Of a stretch of DNA of 64,000 bases, positions 11,053 through 21,412 are shown in pieces (the first letter of the stretch is position 1; each line of letters begins with the position of its first letter). The notes beneath the pieces are model-generated. The model was not told the origin of the DNA and ran no database searches. It saw only the letters and a program-made list of their open reading frames with translations. The stretch is taken from contig JANQBS010000034.1 in assembly GCA_033085395.1 (NCBI GenBank), positions 62,001-126,000 on the forward strand, read 5' to 3'. Both the position numbers and the translations under genes were made by a program. The DNA comes from Xanthoparmelia taractica. Taxonomy: Eukaryota; Ascomycota; Lecanoromycetes; Lecanorales; Parmeliaceae.

Positions 11053-11220
11053 ACGATGATTACTAGGAGTTTAGCCGCCACTGCGCCGACCCTCGTTCCA
11101 TCAGAGGCAGAGTCTTCGACTGCGCGAGCGTCGCGACCACGACCTCGACCGGAGAAGAAGCGGCGAACAGAGGATTTTGATGAAGAACCACGACATAAAT
11201 ATAAGAGACTCAAAAGGTGA

Positions 11221-12394
11221 ACAAGAGGCGTGGACACACTGCATAGCCGATTAATGCAAGCATCATGTTACTCTCGCTATGCTTCATCGGACACAGTCTC
11301 ATTCATTCTTTTGAGCTTAGTAAATTCATAACCGCATTACTGAAGTGTCTCCATAACCTCAAATCACCTTTCAATCCCATCACACTTCAAATTTACATCT
11401 CTCACCAACTCACCATCAAACATGACATCCACGCCATCTCTTCTCCCTTTCTCTCTTCTCTCCTTATTATGCTCTCACTAATGACCTACGCCCAAGCTGA
11501 CTTTGACTTCGCCTACTGCGTTCCTCCTGACAGTGAAAAATCCCAACGTATCCCAACGAAATATTACGAGCAACGAGTGCATGTTGGAAGTGCACTTGGC
11601 GGTATTTTTTTTTTTTCAATTTGTCCATCAGTGCGAAGGTTTGTTGCTCGAATAAGATGCCACCAGCGCTCAAGACGGCTTTCCAGTATAATGTAGGGAA
11701 GTAACGGCAAACTGATAGCTTTGGAAGTTGTGTTGGAGTATGAGGGACACGTGAAATTCTTACTACGTGTTACAGGATGGGCAGCTGAGCTACCGAGGCA
11801 CCGAGGGTGCGTGTTACGGAATCGGGTTAGACCACCTAGAAATGGCATTTCCGGAACAACGTTGATCCACCCCAACACATGCTGAACAGCAATTTCGCGT
11901 CTTGTTTTATATACCCTCGAGTCTCGACAATTGTCAAACGCCATTGATAGCCATAATTTGCGCGGACGTCAATGTGCTAGAAGAAATCCGTTCAAATGTT
12001 GTCAGTATCAGGTCCTTGAGCCAGTCTTTGATGGTAGCAAAAAATCTTATCTGCCCTGTTTGAGATCCACTTTCTCTGGAGGGCATCGACGTGATGCTAC
12101 CTTCCTGACGTGATGCCACGTTCCTTAAACTCTTATCGTTATCTTGTCCAAGCACACCCTTCTTTCTTTCCTATCTCATGATAAGCACATGCGTCCCTAC
12201 CCCCAATAAAGCGGTTATCGCCTGTCGCGAGCGCTACAGCATCTGATGATATAAAACAATCCGTCACGCTTCGTGTCACGTGTAGGTTGATACAAATGAT
12301 GATGAGTGGTTAAAGATGATAACACTCGCCCTTCAAATCTTCTGCTTTCCTATCTTTGCTAGGTGTATATCATATACGCACTAAGATCCCCTCG
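11221..12394. other. Intergenic stretch; one doubtful secreted-peptide frame
   Basis: At 11422 an ATG opens a signal-peptide-like sequence (MTSTPSLLPFSLLSLLCSH then stop), and an overlapping frame continues with TYAQADFDFAYCVPPD. Joining them needs a frameshift, and the frame then runs into a T-homopolymer near 11606. I see a possible broken small secreted protein, nothing firm. The rest holds only short frames. Confidence 0.25.
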
Positions 12395-13536
12395 ATGTCG
12401 AATACCGGCGCTCTTTCAGCGTGTCTCTTTCTCACCCTTCTTACGAGCTTCACCTCCTCACTGCCTGCCGCGCCCCTGAGGTTAGCCTCCATTTCTCCCA
12501 TCCAAGGCTCCTCGGATCTTAAACTATTACAACCCACAAACCTGTCGCTGCCTAGGTAATTAGCCACGCTCCACTCAGTCATGAGGCTGATCAGGACGAC
12601 TATAGCTCTGATATATTCCCTATCCCTAAGACAGATCTGACTCTGGAGCTTCATCGTTTCGGGCCCCTCTTGGACCCAGTAGACGTGAGATCCCTCTTAC
12701 TGGATGCGATCAACGAGGTTCAATATCAGATTGACCTAAGTAGCGTGGACACGCCCTCTTCCGAACAATGGTCCACCTACAAATCAGCTGACGGAATTGT
12801 ACTCGAGATATGGAACAAACCTGTCTTCCCGGAAGGATATGGAAGCTTGGGCGAATTGCGTAATGTTATCGATGGGCTGTCGCTGTACATGATGCAAGGG
12901 GGACGGTCCCGAGCGCTTCGGTTCCAGGTCATTCAAGATATAGATGCAACCAAAATCGTCATCGTGAATATTGGTCTTATCAGACAAGACGTGGCCTCGC
13001 CGAACCCCAGGGCCAAGCGAGAAGTTTCACCGCTGCGTTTGGTTCAAGGCTCTTCTACGCCATCGATCTCTGGTCCTGCGAATGTCAGCAGCCTTAACCT
13101 ATTGGCAACAGATGACCCAGATGAATTTCCTATCCCTCATACGCCGTATTCGCTTGGGTTTGGGTTTTTGGGCGCCTATTTGCATCTATGGGACGTGACT
13201 ACCCTCCTCATGGCTGTCCGCGCCGACATCGAAACTGAACTTACCGCCCACGGCAGGAATGCTCGGTTGCCCTCAACAGAGTACTCGAAAGACTTAGCAG
13301 GCTTACAACTGTGGATACTGCAAATGCCATGGCATACGGTCAATCTGGCTTGGGCTGAGCTGGCAGTCATTGTTGAAGGGCTCTGGCTTTACATTGTTGA
13401 TGGAAGGCATGACCGTGAGACTTTTATCGATGTCATCAATCATGTCTTAGGCAGGCAGATAGCCCTGGGATGGATTGGAAAGCTCGATGTTCCTCTGGAG
13501 CATATGTCCTCGACAGGTGCCGTCAGCAGACGCTAA
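12395..13536 (+). CDS. Secreted protein of unknown function, 363 residues
   Basis: Exon 1 (12395-12555) encodes MSNTGALSACLFLTLLTS and a signal-peptide end near SSLPAAP. A 50-nt intron (12556-12605) with GTAATT, a CTGATC branch site and CTATAG joins exon 2 (12606-13536) in frame, giving LSLPS then SDIFPIPKTDL. The mature part is mixed alpha/beta-like with an LGFGFLGAYLHLWD segment. It has no transmembrane helix beyond the signal and few Cys. RAKREV near residue 168 may be a Kex2-type cleavage site. No Pfam family comes to mind. It sits just upstream of the duplicated two-gene units, but nothing in the sequence ties them together. Gene structure is good; function unknown. Confidence 0.65.
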
Positions 13537-13781
13537 GAACCGCCTGCTTCCCCGCAGATTTCATAGATGTGAAGTGGACAACAAAGCAAGGGGAGCGAAT
13601 CAAACATAAAATTGAATCGACCAAACATCATACAGCTTATAATGGATATATACGCTCCTAGACTGCCCGTTTTGAAGACCTCGCTGAAAGCGCACTTATC
13701 GGCCAGTCACTTGATCCTGACAGCAACTGTTACCGTCAGTATAGGTAGGAAGTCTTGGAACTTACCGTCCGGCATATTGCC

Positions 13782-14765
13782 CTATCCAGGCCCGAATCCT
13801 AGCATGTATTGGGCGAACATATGCACAAGCTGGGCTGTTGAGTCCTCTCTCAGACGCCCTTGAGGCGCAACTGGCAAAGTGTACTTGCGGGAAACTGGAT
13901 AGGCAATGTGAGCTACACTCTTCGGGAGCAGATGCTTACAATCAGGCTTCAGGTACTCGGTGTGCAGCAGACAGTCAGCCTCTTGAAGAGACCTAGGTTC
14001 GCGGTAATCCTGGATTGAGGCGTACTCCCATTTGTTTTCTTTGTGAGTGAGACCGTTGCCTCCGTGAGTGTAAAGAGGAATAGCGAGATAGTGGTCATAG
14101 AACAAGGCTACGACGATCATGAAACGGACCTCTGTATAGATTGGATCGTTCCAATTTGAAAAGGTGATGTGCCGCCCCTTTTTGTATGTGGTCCGTTGGC
14201 TTGACATTGCTGAGTGAGAGTATCTTTCTTGTTCGTCGAATGCTTCCGATGCTTCCCTTGACGGGGGCCGAGCTGTCCAGTTGAAGTCTTCTTCATGAAT
14301 GGGAGCTTTTATGATCGTGCCAACAACGAACTCTTCTTTAGGGAACCGGCAACATATAGTGGCACTGATGTCCTCCATACGCGGAAGCGGATAATTTCGA
14401 ATCTCTAGTATCTCGAAATTCGCTCTGGAGCGGCTTTTCTTGTCATTGGGGTCATTGGGGTTATACGTACGTGATTGCTTTGTACATGTGGAACTCTTCG
14501 AGATGGTACTGGCAGTAGTCGATTTCAGCTTCGCTATAGTGCGATTTTGCATGACATGAGGAGGAGCGTCTCGCTGTTGGGGGCAGTCCCAGTAGTCATT
14601 ATGACGCTGCCTCTTGTTCGGCGGGAATCCATTACGTGGTGAATAGTGGTCGTCTGTTAGGGGACGATTGCGTGTGGGCGACCAATGGTCTAACAAATGG
14701 CTGTGCGCGGTGGACCTGCCATCAGTGCGCATAGACGCTTCGGTCATGGTAATTGTCGAAGTCAT
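13782..14765 (-). CDS. DUF6590-like protein, copy A (partner of the coiled-coil gene at 15480)
   Basis: Start chosen at 14765 (MTSTITMTEASMRTDGRS) because paralogue B also begins MTST; the frame is open upstream to 15062. The 327-residue product has a polar, disordered first half (about residues 1-140). A conserved C-terminal domain follows: EEFVVGTIIKAPIHEEDF, EVRFMIVVALFYDHYLAIPLYTHG, IQDYREPRSLQEADCLLH, and AHIAYPVSRKYTLPVAPQG with RLREDSTAQLV. This order (F-x-x-G entry strand, RF-IVV strand, IPL-THGGxGL loop, late GKL/GRL-x-x-x-S-x-x-x-LV) fits DUF6590, a fungal domain of unknown function. It lies head-to-head with the coiled-coil gene, starts 715 bp apart, and the same arrangement recurs 4 kb on. 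Intact. Confidence 0.75.
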   Translation of the reverse strand: MTSTITMTEASMRTDGRSTAHSHLLDHWSPTRNRPLTDDHYSPRNGFPPNKRQRHNDYWDCPQQRDAPPHVMQNRTIAKLKSTTASTISKSSTCTKQSRTYNPNDPNDKKSRSRANFEILEIRNYPLPRMEDISATICCRFPKEEFVVGTIIKAPIHEEDFNWTARPPSREASEAFDEQERYSHSAMSSQRTTYKKGRHITFSNWNDPIYTEVRFMIVVALFYDHYLAIPLYTHGGNGLTHKENKWEYASIQDYREPRSLQEADCLLHTEYLKPDCKHLLPKSVAHIAYPVSRKYTLPVAPQGRLREDSTAQLVHMFAQYMLGFGPG

Positions 14766-15479
14766 ACTTTTCGAGATGGAGTGGGTTTTACGGCAATCTA
14801 TACCGCTTCTTAGGGTAAGAATACTTTTGGTTCGAAGGATACTGTGATTTCGAAAGTGGAGATGGTGCAGGGTCATTGCAGCGAAGCGTGGGCAACCTGT
14901 GTGAGCTGACATGACTATCGTTCCTTGTGAATTGGTACAATGCTGACTACTCCTGTAACAAGGGAAAGCCTTCCATAAAGACCACAAGCGGTTTTTAAGG
15001 ACAAGCATTGGGTTCGATTGAGGCCCCGTCTTTGTTTGCAGATTCACAATCAAAGCGACCATTCAACTTTCAGTCCAAACACGCAACAAAGGACACATTT
15101 GAATGAGTCCTAGAATAGTGCTTTAAAGAAGGTACGATAGCCCCCATGATCAGGAGCGCCTTTACCTAACGCTAAGGAAGGTTGACCTTCATTGACAAAG
15201 AAACAAGCAACAATCGGGAAACAAAGCAAGCTGCAAATCTACATCTCTCCAGAGCTAGCCTAAAGCGGATGCAGTCATAAAGGAATCACGGATTGCGAAA
15301 ACCAGCACGACGCGTGGGGGACTTCCCTAGGGGCACATTTGTCTACCACATCCCAAGATATCTAGATCCACAACAGGTGCCATTTTCGACATTGGAGGAG
15401 TCCTCCTTGACCAGCGCTGAGTGTCACAGCCCACTCTTTAAATTCGACCTTACACGGTTTCTGCATTGAAGGATTCAAG
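14766..15479. promoter_or_regulatory. Shared divergent promoter region, unit A
   Basis: This gap separates the start codons of the DUF6590-like gene A and the coiled-coil gene A. Both genes start at its edges, so regulation is likely shared. I could not pick out a specific operator. Confidence 0.4.
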
Positions 15480-16958
15480 ATGTCTCAGCGACACACTAGC
15501 CCTTCCAGTCAAACTCTCCAGCGTTCTGGCCCAAGTGATCTTCTTCCTCACAGAGACAGCATATCAGACGCTGTGCGGAACGTAAATGGCAAACGCTCAC
15601 GAGACCACTTTCAGGAAGACCAATCGGAGACTCCACGGAAAACTATTCGCCTCAACACTGACCATCACAGTGAGCCAAAAGAGTGCGAGCAGCTACCAAA
15701 TCCTATTACGGATGACCCGAACCCAGAGCGGGAGCAACATTTCACCACCGGACCTGGTCGTATCATCTACATTGACGAAGGAGGTAAACTCTGCCCGGCA
15801 ATCTGTTTCACCAAACAATTACTCAATATATTCAACCAGATTGCCGGGTTCAGCCGCGAGGTACTGGAAGGAGATAAATTAACACAGAAGGCGCAACTCG
15901 AACTCGAGCGAATCAAGTCGTCAAATCAATCCGCTGCCTTGGAAGAAGCCAAACGAGCAGTCGCAGAGGCCATTAAGAGCCAAGAAGACATAGAGGCCGG
16001 AATCCCGGGATTGATGGAAGCTCGGCGGCAACACGAAACACTGACGCACGAGAACAGATGGTCCAAACTAAAACTCGACAACAGCAGAGCTGTAGCCCAG
16101 ATCATAATCGAGCAAATACTCAACCGCGAGAGCCTCTTGAACATTCCCTCGTCCAACCCACAGGAACCGGCCACAACACCCAAGGACCACTCACGGGGGG
16201 AACCGGCGCCAGTGGCCGAAACTCCATTCGACAACATCCCACATTCCGACGATAGCTGCGGATTCGAAAGCGCGCAATCAGCGACCACCACCGCCGCTTC
16301 GCAACAACTAACCCCCCGCCAACAAGCCCTCCGCGACCTCCGCTTCGCAGCCGAAGACCTAGACTACCGCAAAGGCGACTTCGCCTTCCTGCAGCAAGCA
16401 TACCCACAAGCGGCAGCAGCGTCCCGAAACCACCGCCGCGAACGATACCCCGATAGACCCGCCAGCATCACCCAAACAGACCTCGACCTACAAATTCTCC
16501 AAAAATCACAACAAGCCACGAGACAACTCATCGAGGCCGAAGAGGCGTATGATCGTGCAGAGCGGTACGCCGAGGAGCTCGGTCTTGGCGACATCTTGGC
16601 TGATCCGCAGGCTTGCTTCTATGGCGAGGTCTATAATGAGTTTCGGCCGTGTGATGAGAGGAGCGTGGCTGTTTTCCCGGTTAATCGGGCGCGGATTGAG
16701 GCGTGGATGGCGGCGGTTCCGGGTCCGGGTCCGGGTCCGGGTCCTGCTGTGGTGGGTTCGTGGAGGGAGGAGGAGGGGGAGGGGGAGGGGGAGTGTGTTG
16801 AGGTTGATGATTGGGAGGCAAAGTCTGTTGAGGTTTTCGAGAGCGTGAGCCTTGTGGCTTATGATATGTATCGGAGGAAGATCGATAGGTGGCAGGAATT
16901 CACTGGGCGTTTGGGAGAAGGCGGTGTTGGGGGACCATCGCCAGGGATTGTGCGTTGA
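15480..16958 (+). CDS. Acidic coiled-coil protein, copy A, 492 residues
   Basis: Intact single exon with ATG at 15480 (MSQRHTSPSSQTLQRSG). The first 90 residues are polar. A conserved block follows (HFTTGPGRIIYIDEGGKL), then coiled coil from about 115 to 220 (KAQLELERIKSSNQSAALEE), a Ser/Pro/Thr linker, and a second helical part (about 280-375). The tail holds FYGEVYNEFRP, EAWMAAVPG and VEVDDWEAKSVEVFES, then YRRKIDRWQEFTGRLG. Copy B has matching pieces in the same order. A PGPGPGPG run near 415 comes from a GGGTCC microsatellite. No enzyme motif. Its constant pairing with a DUF6590-like gene suggests the two proteins act together, for example as a scaffold and its client; that is inference. 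Confidence 0.75.
   Translation: MSQRHTSPSSQTLQRSGPSDLLPHRDSISDAVRNVNGKRSRDHFQEDQSETPRKTIRLNTDHHSEPKECEQLPNPITDDPNPEREQHFTTGPGRIIYIDEGGKLCPAICFTKQLLNIFNQIAGFSREVLEGDKLTQKAQLELERIKSSNQSAALEEAKRAVAEAIKSQEDIEAGIPGLMEARRQHETLTHENRWSKLKLDNSRAVAQIIIEQILNRESLLNIPSSNPQEPATTPKDHSRGEPAPVAETPFDNIPHSDDSCGFESAQSATTTAASQQLTPRQQALRDLRFAAEDLDYRKGDFAFLQQAYPQAAAASRNHRRERYPDRPASITQTDLDLQILQKSQQATRQLIEAEEAYDRAERYAEELGLGDILADPQACFYGEVYNEFRPCDERSVAVFPVNRARIEAWMAAVPGPGPGPGPAVVGSWREEEGEGEGECVEVDDWEAKSVEVFESVSLVAYDMYRRKIDRWQEFTGRLGEGGVGGPSPGIVR
16721..16744. repeat. GGGTCC microsatellite inside coiled-coil gene A
   Basis: Four perfect hexamer units, coding for alternating Gly-Pro. Paralogue B lacks it, so it arose or expanded after the duplication. 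Confidence 0.85.
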
Positions 16959-17847
16959 AGATTTTGGAGATGTTGTCGAGGTTGACGGTGTCACGGCGAG
17001 AGTCCTCGCATTACGCGATGAGATTGACTGGAATCAGCGAATAGGCACTGGAATTGTTGCGGTAGGACATACATTTCTGGCGCGTTGCAAGACAGAAGTA
17101 ACAAATGTCATCACTTACTTCCAAATGAAAGCCATCTGACCTGCAAAGAAATTCTGCTACATGCACTTGGTTCTCTCGCCTCTGGTAAAGGAATAGATAA
17201 ACTCCTTCATTCTAATTGGTACCTATCATCGTATGCGCATTTAAAGCGATAAGATACCTCCATTCAATCCTTCTATACCACTGCTATACTAAGAACAGCC
17301 GGTTGGCTCTGATCAAGATCTAAGAACAGTACTTGAATAACCGCAAAAAAAAAGAGCGAGAGCACTCTCTTAATGGAATCTGAAGGACTCATAATAACGA
17401 ATCACGCTACATCCTCTTCTCTTAAATCGCACACTGTGCCATTCACTATCTGGATCCTGAAGAAATTGCACACATTGATGGGCTGAGGGTTGGAGTCATT
17501 AACGTTACAGGATTGATCGTAAATCCCACTCTTCTTTGTGATAGCTGGAATTGTTCACGGTGGACGAGCAATATGATTCAAACATTTGTGGAGAGTCATC
17601 TGATAGATTGTGGTGCAGCGATTTTGAATGAATAAAGAGTATAACGCTAACTGACAAGTAGGCGGAGCAGGATAACGATACCCAAATCTCGAGGTTGACT
17701 TAAACAGAATCATCAAGACCAATCTCCCATTATTATAAGGCCTCATCAAAGACCACTGTCAACATAAACAAGAGATCCAAACCTATATATCATCATCAGC
17801 TCTCGCTCCAAGCCTACAATATCCCTATCCAGAGGGTCGTGTAAAGT
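16959..17847. other. Gap between the two duplicated units
   Basis: This AT-rich region between the tail of coiled-coil gene A and the tail of DUF6590-like gene B holds only short frames. It should contain the 3' ends of both transcripts. No repeat or transposon end that could explain the duplication was seen. Confidence 0.5.
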
Positions 17848-19065
17848 CTAATCTTCATCACTTGCGTCGTCAACCCAGGTCGCGCGGTGAAGTCTCACCA
17901 ATCGCCTCGCACTTGCTCTATTCAACTTCCCTTGGTAAGCGACCGGCACATCATACCTGCAGGGAAACGCATAAGGGATCCACGCCGTGCTCACCGGATC
18001 TAACCCGTCGCATTCCGGGCTCAGGACGGCCGTGCGCAGCGGTTGGTGTTCGGACTGCTGGATGCACTTTCCGAGCTGTCGGTGGTCCTCAACGGATACC
18101 CAGCTGTTTTTGTCGAGGATGTTCGCGAGGCCTTTGCCTTCGTGCGTGAAGAGCGGGATGGCCGAGTAGACGTCTTCGGCCACGTTCACGACGATGAAGA
18201 ATCGGTTTTCGGAGTAGATGGGACCAAAGTCGCCGTGGTGGCGGTGCTCCTTGCGGCGTCTGTCGCCTCTACCGCCGTCGACTAGCGTCGAGGCTTGGGA
18301 TGCCTGCGCGATTTGCGCTTTGGAGGTCCCCTTGAAGTCGGACTCGTGGATGTTCATGCGGATTATCATGCCTACCTTGAACTCGGATTTGAGGAATGGG
18401 AGGTACTCACGGTATGAGGCCTGCTCCATTGGAGTCTGGTTGTATCTTCGCTTGTACGCGACCGAATACGCACTGGGCGTGGGTTTGAGATGATCGCGGT
18501 CAGATCTTTGTAGGTACTTACTCGCCTTTGAGTTGTTGCTTGATGTGGAGACAGGTCGCTCCCAGTCCAAACATCTTCCTTTGTGCACCGGCTCAGCCTT
18601 TCTGGTAATATTAATTGAAAGCGACGTCATTGAATTCACGATAGCTTGCGGACCTTCTGTTCTGGATTCCAGCTCTTCCTTCGAATCCTTGGAGTTGGTG
18701 TATAATTTTTGTGCGGAGTCATCCTTCCAGGAGTCGTCCTCCGGTAGCCTTGATTTGGTTCGGACTGTGTTTGAAGAGTTATCTTTCCATGAGTCATCAC
18801 CAGGAAGAAGTCGATCTGCAGCCATATGCTTTTGCCTCCCAGTATGAGCTTGAGAGTACATACTTAGATTGCTTGGAGTGCTCGGGAGATGTTTTCCCGT
18901 TTTGCTGGACATTTGTGGGCTATTCTTGTTTTGGGAAGCGTTATATGGCCGGGGCGTAGGCATGACTCCAGAGTTCCCGAGTCTGCTCGATTTGTAAGGG
19001 GGCGCCTCGCCTCGGAGTCTCGATGCATAGCTGGGTGCCCCAGGGAGCTGAAGAGTAGATGTCAT
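17848..19065 (-). CDS. DUF6590-like protein, copy B (partner of the coiled-coil gene at 19641)
   Basis: Start chosen at 19065 (MTSTLQLPGAPSYASRLR), giving 405 residues; the frame is open to 19131. The first 230 residues are polar and low-complexity, with a repeated acidic motif LLPGDDSWKD / LPEDDSWKDDS near 90-120. The domain then reads LKSEFKVGMIIRMNIHESDF, SENRFFIVVNVAEDVYSAIP, LFTHEGKGL, SVEDHRQLGKCIQQSEH, GLDPVSTAWIPYAFPCRYDV and GKLNRASARRLVRLH. All these blocks align with copy A and with the fragment at 8.3 kb, though identity is clearly well below 50% by eye, so the duplication is old. DUF6590 call from remembered family pattern; a profile search would settle it. Confidence 0.78.
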   Translation of the reverse strand: MTSTLQLPGAPSYASRLRGEAPPYKSSRLGNSGVMPTPRPYNASQNKNSPQMSSKTGKHLPSTPSNLSMYSQAHTGRQKHMAADRLLPGDDSWKDNSSNTVRTKSRLPEDDSWKDDSAQKLYTNSKDSKEELESRTEGPQAIVNSMTSLSINITRKAEPVHKGRCLDWERPVSTSSNNSKASKYLQRSDRDHLKPTPSAYSVAYKRRYNQTPMEQASYREYLPFLKSEFKVGMIIRMNIHESDFKGTSKAQIAQASQASTLVDGGRGDRRRKEHRHHGDFGPIYSENRFFIVVNVAEDVYSAIPLFTHEGKGLANILDKNSWVSVEDHRQLGKCIQQSEHQPLRTAVLSPECDGLDPVSTAWIPYAFPCRYDVPVAYQGKLNRASARRLVRLHRATWVDDASDED

Positions 19066-19640
19066 CTTGTTTATAGGTATAGTATCAACTGTTTGCAATC
19101 TGATTGATGTGAAAAAGGATGTTAGTACCAAGCGGAAATGGGAATGCTAAACAGAAAAGGGAGAGGTCCACAGCAGTGCTAGACATCAGCTAAGGCTTGG
19201 CGTGATAGAACACAGCAAAAATGGCATTGGAATAGCACAAAGAACAGCTTTCCAAACAAAATGAACGAACAAAGAGGGAGCAAAGCAGAGGAATGGTAAA
19301 GGTTCTCCAAACAAGAATCGCTTGGTACAATTCACGGATAATGGACTAAGCATTCAGCTTGCAGAGCTGGCGGCAAACAAAGAGCTTTTGGATAAAGGGC
19401 ATGACAAAGCCAGACTATAGAAAGTGCTAATCGTGTATCCAAGAAAGCCATCAAAGGACTCTGAATACGTATAGTCCTTGTCTCTTTCTCATCTTCATAG
19501 ACCTACGTTGAAATAAGACTTCCTCCTAAGGAGAGTACTCACAATCTTATTTACCAAAATCGCTGTCCACCACGACCCATAAGTCGATATCCAGTCTATA
19601 TTGTCGCATCATCCATCACACCACCTTCAGTTTTGCAGCC
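19066..19640. promoter_or_regulatory. Shared divergent promoter region, unit B
   Basis: 575 bp between two head-to-head start codons, the counterpart of 14766-15479. No convincing shared motif with that region was found by eye. Confidence 0.4.
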
Positions 19641-21116
19641 ATGGAAAATCAGGTACACAGGTTTTTGAATAAACTCAGGCCGGCGTTTGGTCTCTGGCGC
19701 GGGAATTATAGGGGCACACTGCCAGCAAAGATCCCAAAAGACATTGAGAGTGATTCGCCAAGTCTCATACAGCCTAAACCGCAAGACGACGCGGCTGGTG
19801 CAGCTGGGAACGCTCCACAGTCTCCAATTACAGGAAGCTTAGAAGTTAATCATGAGGACCTTGTCAATCTTTCCGCCGAGGATACTGACCCAGAAGATGA
19901 TCACATCAAGCACGAAGACCTTCCACAGCCGCAATTCACGGAAGGTCCTTCTCGGTTTGTCTTAGCGAAGGATGGATCAAGGGACTGCGTAGCGCTGCTT
20001 GTGAATGAAAGATTCCTAGCCAATCTACGTGACCTCTTCCAAGAAGAACGTGATCTCAGTATTCTAGATGGACCACTCTGCCATGCGAAGATGGATTTGA
20101 GAAACATTGAGCGGTCAGTACAGGAAGGGCAGACTGCACTGGAGATAGCAAAGAGCGAGCAAGAAGCAGAGAATTACCAAGGGATCCTGGAGCAACAAAC
20201 ATCCGAGCTCCACAAGATTCGTCGCTGGAAAGATGAGCTTGAGGAGGAGCGTGGTATGGTCAAGGGCAATCTTGAATTGTCCAGGAATCATACACAATGG
20301 GTTCTGGAGACGGCTATGAGGGAAGCTGATCTTTTAGGACCAGAGAAGCCATTGCCAGCTATCTTACTTCGCGAAGAAGGACCCCAAGAGATCGAAGAAG
20401 AAATCGAAGTTACTGAGGGCTCGATGCCTGCACAAAGTTCAGTAGCGTCTACCGCACGTGATCACGGCGAGGTGGAGGCAGACCCAGAAGAAATACAGCG
20501 CCGGGAAGCCTATGAAGAGTTCATCGAGCGTTTCGAATATCTGAACACAGTCCGAGAAAAGTTTGACAATCAGGGGTTCCTCTACCGAGAGAATCTAGCT
20601 GAATATCAGGAGATGGCCGCAGCTGGTACTACCAATATGTCTCGGAGCGACTTCGACCGCCGAAAGGTTCAGTATGGACATCAACTCACCAGAGCCTTGA
20701 TTGACGCAGAGGAGGAGTATGAGGAAGCAAGAGAGCGTGCCCAAGTCCTAGGCGCCATAGGTTCCGACTACGGCCAAGAATTCTACTACGGCGCCGAATA
20801 CGAGGAGAGCTGGCCGGAAAACAAAATCGCCGAATACAACGCCTCACAAGACTGGAGTTACGTCGAAGGCTGGATGGACGACATTCCGGATTCCACCAGC
20901 CAGGCAGGCGGTGATTCCGTGGAGGTGGACGAATGGGAGGCAGAAGAGGTCGACGTGAATGACAGTATCAGCATGATGGATTGCGAAGACTACCGTCAGG
21001 AGATCGACCGGTACCGAAGGATGTGCGCTCGTCTGGAGGATCCTTGTCCGGAAGTGCGGTGGTTGGGACAGCCTGATGCTAGAATTTTGGAGCGAAGAGG
21101 GTCGTGTTGGATGTAG
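19641..21116 (+). CDS. Acidic coiled-coil protein, copy B, 491 residues
   Basis: Intact single exon starting at 19641 (MENQVHRFLNKLRPAFGLW). The order of parts is as in copy A. There is a polar acidic lead, then QFTEGPSRFVLAKDGS (A: HFTTGPGRIIYIDEGG), coiled coil from about 150 to 225 (QTSELHKIRRWKDELEEERG), a linker, and a second helical segment with LIDAEEEYEEARERAQVLG (A: LIEAEEAYDRAERYAEELG). The tail has FYYGAEYEESWPE, EGWMDDIPD, VEVDEWEAEEVDVNDS and YRQEIDRYRRMCARLED. The tail is the best conserved part, which marks it as the likely functional or binding region. Length is nearly the same as A (492). Function unknown; no transmembrane or catalytic signature. Confidence 0.78.
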   Translation: MENQVHRFLNKLRPAFGLWRGNYRGTLPAKIPKDIESDSPSLIQPKPQDDAAGAAGNAPQSPITGSLEVNHEDLVNLSAEDTDPEDDHIKHEDLPQPQFTEGPSRFVLAKDGSRDCVALLVNERFLANLRDLFQEERDLSILDGPLCHAKMDLRNIERSVQEGQTALEIAKSEQEAENYQGILEQQTSELHKIRRWKDELEEERGMVKGNLELSRNHTQWVLETAMREADLLGPEKPLPAILLREEGPQEIEEEIEVTEGSMPAQSSVASTARDHGEVEADPEEIQRREAYEEFIERFEYLNTVREKFDNQGFLYRENLAEYQEMAAAGTTNMSRSDFDRRKVQYGHQLTRALIDAEEEYEEARERAQVLGAIGSDYGQEFYYGAEYEESWPENKIAEYNASQDWSYVEGWMDDIPDSTSQAGGDSVEVDEWEAEEVDVNDSISMMDCEDYRQEIDRYRRMCARLEDPCPEVRWLGQPDARILERRGSCWM

Positions 21117-21412
21117 TTTTGTTATTTTCTGTGTGGATATATTGACCAGTAATCAGTTTCATTCGATACCTCAAGCAGAGTTACACATGTTCAATTTAGA
21201 AAGCACGGAAATTCATCCAAAAAATTTGTAGGCAAGAGGATGCTCAACTTAGCTACGCGTCGTTGTAACACAGATAAATTACGACCCGTACTAAATAAGC
21301 GTGTAAATTCAATACCCAGCATCCGCAAGCATCAGTACTTACTTTCCTCAGGCATCTGCAGACAAAACCCTCTCACATCCTTTTACCGTGTAGACATACC
21401 CATCCGCCCATC

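Noticed and set aside
16506..16994. 162-codon minus-strand frame rich in Thr/Arg/His opposite coiled-coil gene A
   Set aside because: Antisense of GC-biased coding sequence and a microsatellite, with no domain.
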